Source: Moritella viscosa (GTDB lineage Bacteria; Pseudomonadota; Gammaproteobacteria; Enterobacterales; Moritellaceae). Taken from it: a stretch of 64,000 nt of DNA. How positions within the stretch are numbered: the stretch's first letter is position 1; every line of letters starts with the position of its first letter. Positions 59,984 through 64,000 of this stretch are shown piece by piece. The notes below the pieces were generated by a model. The model was not told the origin of the DNA. It did not search any database and worked only from the letters and a program-made list of their open reading frames with translations. The stretch is taken from assembly GCA_000953735.1 (NCBI GenBank), contig LN554852.1:2491846-2555845 (forward strand), in the 5' to 3' direction. A program made the position numbers and the translations under genes.

Positions 59984-61675
59984 CTATTTATAGTTTGTTT
60001 GGATAAAATCAATGAAGCAATCTGCCATCGAATGTTGGGTAACAATCCCTTCCGTTTCCATCATGGTTAATGCTTCATAACCTTCTTTACCTTTCATAGT
60101 ATAAGCGGAAGAGGTTCCGTAATAGATCATTTCATGATCGATATCGTTCCAACCATCTTCTTCCGTATAAATAGTAAGTTTAGCAATTCGCTCACCACGG
60201 GGACGTTCAGCGTAATAGCTGAAATTCAAGTTATGAGTATAAGGGTAACTTCCCGAGCCAGAGCCAAGCATCCCATTATTGGTGGCGTTGTTGATTGCAC
60301 CCTCTAGTGCCTGTGCGATATATTTGCCTTTGATGCGATAAACGCCAATGGGAACGGCAAAGGGAAGTAGCTTACCAGCAATATCACCAATGGAAATATT
60401 ACCCCGGTGTAAAGACGTTCTCACGCCGCCAGCATTATGAATTGCAAAGTCGACTCGATAACCATCTTTATTCATCATATGAGCAAAAGATTCGGCTACT
60501 AGCGGGGCAATATCACTACCTCCCTTCAGATCAGGAATGCGGATATGTCGCATATCCTCTGCTAACTTAGCAATCACGGTATTTTGTAATTTACGTACTC
60601 TCGGGATATATTTATCTTGTAGCAAGCTTTGTAGTATCGGATCTTTTTTACATACAACCACATTTTCATGTTGAGTGAGGTAGAGGCTCGCCTTTGCATG
60701 GACTTCATCATCATTGGTTGTTAACAAGCTTGCATCAATACAAAGTCGGCGACCAATAAGCAGCTCATTTTTGCCCTTGAAAGTGCTAACCGAACCATCG
60801 GCGGCGAAATCAATCTCACAGTGACCAAGTGCCTGTGAATGAAAACCAGCTTGTACAATATATGTACCTTTAACCTGATGTCCGTATTCAAATTCTTTTT
60901 TCAGTCCTAGGTCACTGAAATCGCCGAGAAGCGTGTGGCTATGGCCGCCAACAATCAAGCTGATACCATCCACTTCTTTCGCTAATTCACCATCAAAACC
61001 AAGATGACTCACTAATATTATCTTATTAATACCTGACTTTCGGATAGCTCGAACAGTATTGCAGGCTGTTTCAAAGGCATTAATAAATGGCGTGTCCGGA
61101 TCTACATTCGCTATATCGGCCATCTTATCCAATGATACCCCGAATATTGCAACGGGCTCGCCATCTACAACACGAGTCATCCAGCGTGCCGTCTGCTGAT
61201 CAGCCTGATAAGAGAATAAGTTAGGCCGGCCGTTTAAATAATGAGACTTCGTTTTTATTTCGTTAGAAAGGTCCCAGTTACCCGCTAACAGTGGGAACTG
61301 AATACGATCTAAAAATGCAGCCACAGGTTCATTACCCATATCTAATTCATGATTACCAATTGTCATCACATCAATGCCCAGTGCATTGAGCATATCTGAG
61401 TTGGCTTTACCTTTAAACAGCGAGAAATAGAGTGTCCCCTGAAAGCAATCTCCGGCATGAACAAATATAAAATCTCGATTATTTTGCAGGGCAGTCGCTT
61501 TAAGTTGCTTAGCTCTGGTCGCTATACGGGAAAACCCGCCATTACTAACATAAGGCGATATACTTTTTCCCTCAATGTTAAGCTGTAATTGCAGTGATTG
61601 AGGTTCAAAGTAGGAGTGCGTGTCATTGATATGAGCGAGAGTTATCCTAACTGGCTTATTCTTCTTTATCATCAT
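59984..61675 (-). CDS. 5'-nucleotidase / metallophosphatase (UshA-like)
   Basis: 563 residues, bifunctional layout: an N-terminal calcineurin-like metallophosphatase (IDDTHS-type metal site in AHINDTHSYF, GDCFQGTLY, IGNHELDMG, VGGHSH) and a C-terminal 5_nucleotid_C domain (about 350-550) with AIHNAGGVRTSLHRG and GSGSGSYPYTHNLNFSYY, the substrate-binding region. UshA proteins are periplasmic, but this one has no signal peptide (MMIKKNKPVRITLAHIND), so the compartment is uncertain. It removes phosphate from nucleotides. Monocistronic. Confidence 0.9.
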   Translation of the reverse strand: MMIKKNKPVRITLAHINDTHSYFEPQSLQLQLNIEGKSISPYVSNGGFSRIATRAKQLKATALQNNRDFIFVHAGDCFQGTLYFSLFKGKANSDMLNALGIDVMTIGNHELDMGNEPVAAFLDRIQFPLLAGNWDLSNEIKTKSHYLNGRPNLFSYQADQQTARWMTRVVDGEPVAIFGVSLDKMADIANVDPDTPFINAFETACNTVRAIRKSGINKIILVSHLGFDGELAKEVDGISLIVGGHSHTLLGDFSDLGLKKEFEYGHQVKGTYIVQAGFHSQALGHCEIDFAADGSVSTFKGKNELLIGRRLCIDASLLTTNDDEVHAKASLYLTQHENVVVCKKDPILQSLLQDKYIPRVRKLQNTVIAKLAEDMRHIRIPDLKGGSDIAPLVAESFAHMMNKDGYRVDFAIHNAGGVRTSLHRGNISIGDIAGKLLPFAVPIGVYRIKGKYIAQALEGAINNATNNGMLGSGSGSYPYTHNLNFSYYAERPRGERIAKLTIYTEEDGWNDIDHEMIYYGTSSAYTMKGKEGYEALTMMETEGIVTQHSMADCFIDFIQTNYK

Positions 61676-62189
61676 GTTTCAATTTTCATCTATATTTTAA
61701 TCGTTCGTTTTCACTGAATGGAAAGCTTTTTCAGATAAGTTTAACATATTTGATATTTTAACATTCGATTCCCATGGTGAATTGTAATTGTGCCACCTGG
61801 ATAATATATAACCTAACTATTTTACGTATTAATAGAATGCCTATTAAATTACAACACTTTGATTTATATCGCTAACTTTTCGACATAACTGAAAGTATTA
61901 ATTGCTAATTCTTATCATATTGCTCATATTATGCCTATTACTATAAAATTTAAAAGTAGGCTCACTTATCGAACATATTATTTACGACTTGAAACCTGAT
62001 TACTGCATCCAAAGCGCCAGTGGTGAGAACGAGTTAGTAATGAATTTTTGGTAGGTCAGTAATATAAACAATCAGTTAAACGTTTCACACCAAATTGAAT
62101 AGGCTTAATATGAAACTTAGCGAGAGTCTTATACGCTCAACATATCAATCCCACACCTTTTCCCATCACTTCAATAAATGGGGAAGAGT
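61676..62189. other. intergenic region with Fur-like site
   Basis: Divergent promoter region between the nucleotidase and the ABC transporter. TGCTAATTCTTATCA (61903-61917) differs from the 7-1-7 Fur core TGATAATNATTATCA at two positions. It is 270 bp before the transporter gene; no other structure is evident. Confidence 0.5.
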
Positions 62190-63800
62190 ATGATAAATAA
62201 AATCAGCCAACACTATCTCACTCCTACGCTGATGCCAGCGTTACAACCATCAATCGCCAAGCTCATGTTGGGCACCTTTGCTGAAGTGGTCGCTGCACTT
62301 GCAAAAATAGGCGCACTATTGTGTTTAATACAACTGATTGACGACCTCTCGAGTAAATGGGTTTACAGTGCAATCGGACTTTGGATTGTTAGCGCCGCGG
62401 TCTCTTCATTAGCATCTTGGTGGGTGCATGAAGCTGAAGCCCAATTTTCCTCTCAGGTACGCCGTCAAATGGCTCAGCATCTCGCCAGGTTGCCAAATAA
62501 AACCGTCTCTCGATATGGTGAGAATCAACTTCGTCGCTTGGCTTCGGAGGACATTAATACACTGCACCATATGATTGCCCACTTACCGTCTGAATTTGTC
62601 ACGTTCATGTTGGTGCCATTGGCGTCCATCCTCATCATGTTGAGTTTGGCAGGGCCAATTGCTCTTTTAGCCCTTATTCCAGGTCTTCTCGCCTCACTTT
62701 ATTATCTGGTATTTCTACCCAAATATGCGGCCAAATATGGCGTAGAACGCATGAACATTATGGGTGAGATTGTCACTGCAGTGAATGACTACACAAGGGG
62801 CATCCGAGTCAACCGTATTTATGGTACTCAATCTGGCGCCATTGCCAATTATCGACATGCCACGCAACGCTTTACAGACGGTATCGTAAAGTGGGTTAGC
62901 AATGTTGCACTTGCTGCTGCGGTTTCTGTAGCGCTGCTACAAGCGGTCGCCACTTTAGCTATCGCTTACACGATTTCCTATCAGTTAAGCCCTGCGGCCA
63001 TGGCTTCGGTTTTCTTTTTTGGCCTTGCCATCGTGACACCTGTGCTAAAGTTGGGCCACGGCTTAGACTATGTAACGGCAGGTAAAAACGCCGCTAAACA
63101 CATCAGCGACTTTTTACAAGAAAGCACCATCGCTTCAGGCCAAGTCAAGCGAGAGTGTAAATCAGACTCGTTACATGCCGAACACATCAAGGTTGTCACC
63201 GAGCAAAACACGATCATCAACGATCTTTCTTACTCTTTTCTTCCGGGTTCTTTTACAGCCATCATGGGCCCGAGTGGCGTTGGTAAAAGTACTTTTTTAC
63301 GTATCTTATCCGGTTACGAACAGCCTTCATCAGGGACCGTTACCCTAGGTCATGATGACATATCAGACCTTGATGAAGTATCGCGACATAATGCAATACG
63401 TTACGTACCCCAAAACACTGGTGTTTTGAAAACAACGGTGCGAGAGAATCTGCAATTGGCTACACCAGATGCCACTGACGATACGTTTCGCGATGCACTG
63501 AGCCACGCCCAGTTGATTATTGATCTTGCAGCGGACGCAGCCTCTCTCTCGGGCGGGCAACAACAACGCATCTCTCTTGCTAACGTGTTCTTAAGTAACG
63601 CCAACATAATCTTACTTGACGAGCCTACTAGCGCCCTTGATAAGGAAACAGCGTTGCTTGTGATGCAAAACTTGCGTTCACTGGCTCACCAACAAGGTAA
63701 GACCATTATTGTGGTGACCCATGACTCTGACCTCGCTCAGCAAGCAAATTTTACGCTGAAATTAACTCGAAACGCTGACAAACAGGACGAAGACGTATGA
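62190..63800 (+). CDS. ABC exporter-type half transporter with fused ATPase (siderophore-like)
   Basis: 536 residues: a six-segment membrane domain (about 25-290) followed by an ATPase (about 320-530) with Walker A MGPSGVGKST, signature SLSGGQQQRISLANVF and Walker B IILLDEPTSALD. This fusion type includes IrtAB/YbtPQ siderophore importers and CydDC exporters. The start at 62190 (MINKISQ) follows GGGGAAGAGT; an upstream ATG at 62178 has no site. It overlaps a second half transporter by ATGA, so they form a heterodimer. The Fur-like site upstream suggests a siderophore role, which remains inference. Confidence 0.88.
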   Translation: MINKISQHYLTPTLMPALQPSIAKLMLGTFAEVVAALAKIGALLCLIQLIDDLSSKWVYSAIGLWIVSAAVSSLASWWVHEAEAQFSSQVRRQMAQHLARLPNKTVSRYGENQLRRLASEDINTLHHMIAHLPSEFVTFMLVPLASILIMLSLAGPIALLALIPGLLASLYYLVFLPKYAAKYGVERMNIMGEIVTAVNDYTRGIRVNRIYGTQSGAIANYRHATQRFTDGIVKWVSNVALAAAVSVALLQAVATLAIAYTISYQLSPAAMASVFFFGLAIVTPVLKLGHGLDYVTAGKNAAKHISDFLQESTIASGQVKRECKSDSLHAEHIKVVTEQNTIINDLSYSFLPGSFTAIMGPSGVGKSTFLRILSGYEQPSSGTVTLGHDDISDLDEVSRHNAIRYVPQNTGVLKTTVRENLQLATPDATDDTFRDALSHAQLIIDLAADAASLSGGQQQRISLANVFLSNANIILLDEPTSALDKETALLVMQNLRSLAHQQGKTIIVVTHDSDLAQQANFTLKLTRNADKQDEDV

Positions 63801-64000
63801 CGAACAACAGCACTAATTCCGTTAGTAAAGCACTTCCAGAACAGGCAAAGCGTCGGCTGTACCTTGTTGGCACTGGTTGGGTTCTCGTTGCCGTACTGGA
63901 AGCTGCAGCCTACACTGTTTTGGCCCTAGCCATCGTTGAACAGCAAACACCTATGTATGTTTTGGTGGCAGCGGCTGCCGCAATCATGGCGACAGTGATT
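63797..64000 (+). CDS. second half of the ABC transporter, truncated by window end
   Basis: Starts with ATG 63797, overlapping the previous stop in ATGA, and reads MTNNSTNSVSKALPEQ, then a first membrane segment VGTGWVLVAVLEAAAYTVLAL, to the last base. No stop within the window; the ATPase domain is expected beyond. Translationally coupled with the first half. Confidence 0.85.
   Translation, partial: MTNNSTNSVSKALPEQAKRRLYLVGTGWVLVAVLEAAAYTVLALAIVEQQTPMYVLVAAAAAIMATVI

Noticed and set aside
1-64000. CRISPR arrays, rRNA or tRNA genes
   Set aside because: No spaced direct repeats of the right kind and no tRNA- or rRNA-like sequences were seen.

Overview
The window is AT-rich DNA from a marine gammaproteobacterium. 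A Moritella, Shewanella or Vibrio-like lineage is the best guess, and Moritella is favoured. The reasons are the fabA/Lon-like protease pair, the YaiL, PilZ and Lpp genes, a GlyGly-CTERM protease, a PEP-CTERM remnant, attC-type cassette sites, an adenine riboswitch almost identical in layout to the Vibrio add riboswitch, and many insertion sequences. The species assignment is inference; no rRNA or tRNA gene was seen.

Layout. 1-2.9 kb: two small membrane proteins and a frameshifted IS256-family element with an orphan inverted end. 2.9-10.5 kb: an accessory block of secreted or scavenging enzymes (DUF1460 amidase-like protein, exported SurE-like nucleotidase, NamZ-like muramidase, repeat lipoprotein, sphingomyelinase). 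Two of its promoters share a Fur-family-like site, and one of these sits at the edge of 22 perfect GATAAT hexamers. The sphingomyelinase 3' end is cut by an IS3-family element, with a PEP-CTERM tail on the far side. 10.6-22.4 kb: mostly housekeeping and envelope genes (fabA, Lon-like protease, YaiL, Tim44-like, a nonsense-mutated serine protease, L,D-transpeptidase, lpp, pldA, PilZ, EAL protein, YggE-like). 22.4-36 kb: polysaccharide lyase, decayed bestrophin gene, porin-like protein, then a 5-kb segment between two identical, inverted IS1595-family copies. That segment holds an RHH protein, an integrase, a Fur-site oxidoreductase, a MEKHLA protein and riboswitch-controlled adenine deaminase. 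A lipoprotein and an AGCS symporter follow.

36-45 kb: a Fur-type palindrome precedes a small TPR-like protein and an orphan double-ATPase ABC protein; an HxxxD acyltransferase converges on them. Next comes an rtcB2-prfH ribosome-repair operon. Its 5' region contains a 13-codon leader ORF with a strong Shine-Dalgarno sequence and two overlapping inverted repeats, one hiding the rtcB2 Shine-Dalgarno and one linking the leader to that hairpin. This looks like an undescribed translational attenuator. 45-51 kb: a TetR/old-yellow-enzyme pair with three operator palindromes, and a YHS-bufferin RiPP operon (BufA/BufB/BufC/DoxX).

51-55 kb is a degraded accessory patch: a broken metallopeptidase, truncated HxlR and nitrilase genes, and a short cassette array with three attC-like sites and no integron integrase. 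55-64 kb: a SnoaL-hydrolase fusion with a divergent LysR gene, an RhlE-type helicase, a thioredoxin-fold protein, a 5'-nucleotidase, and the first genes of a heterodimeric ABC exporter/siderophore-type transporter that runs off the end. Iron control (four or five candidate Fur-family sites) and repeated IS activity are the two themes that tie the accessory parts together.
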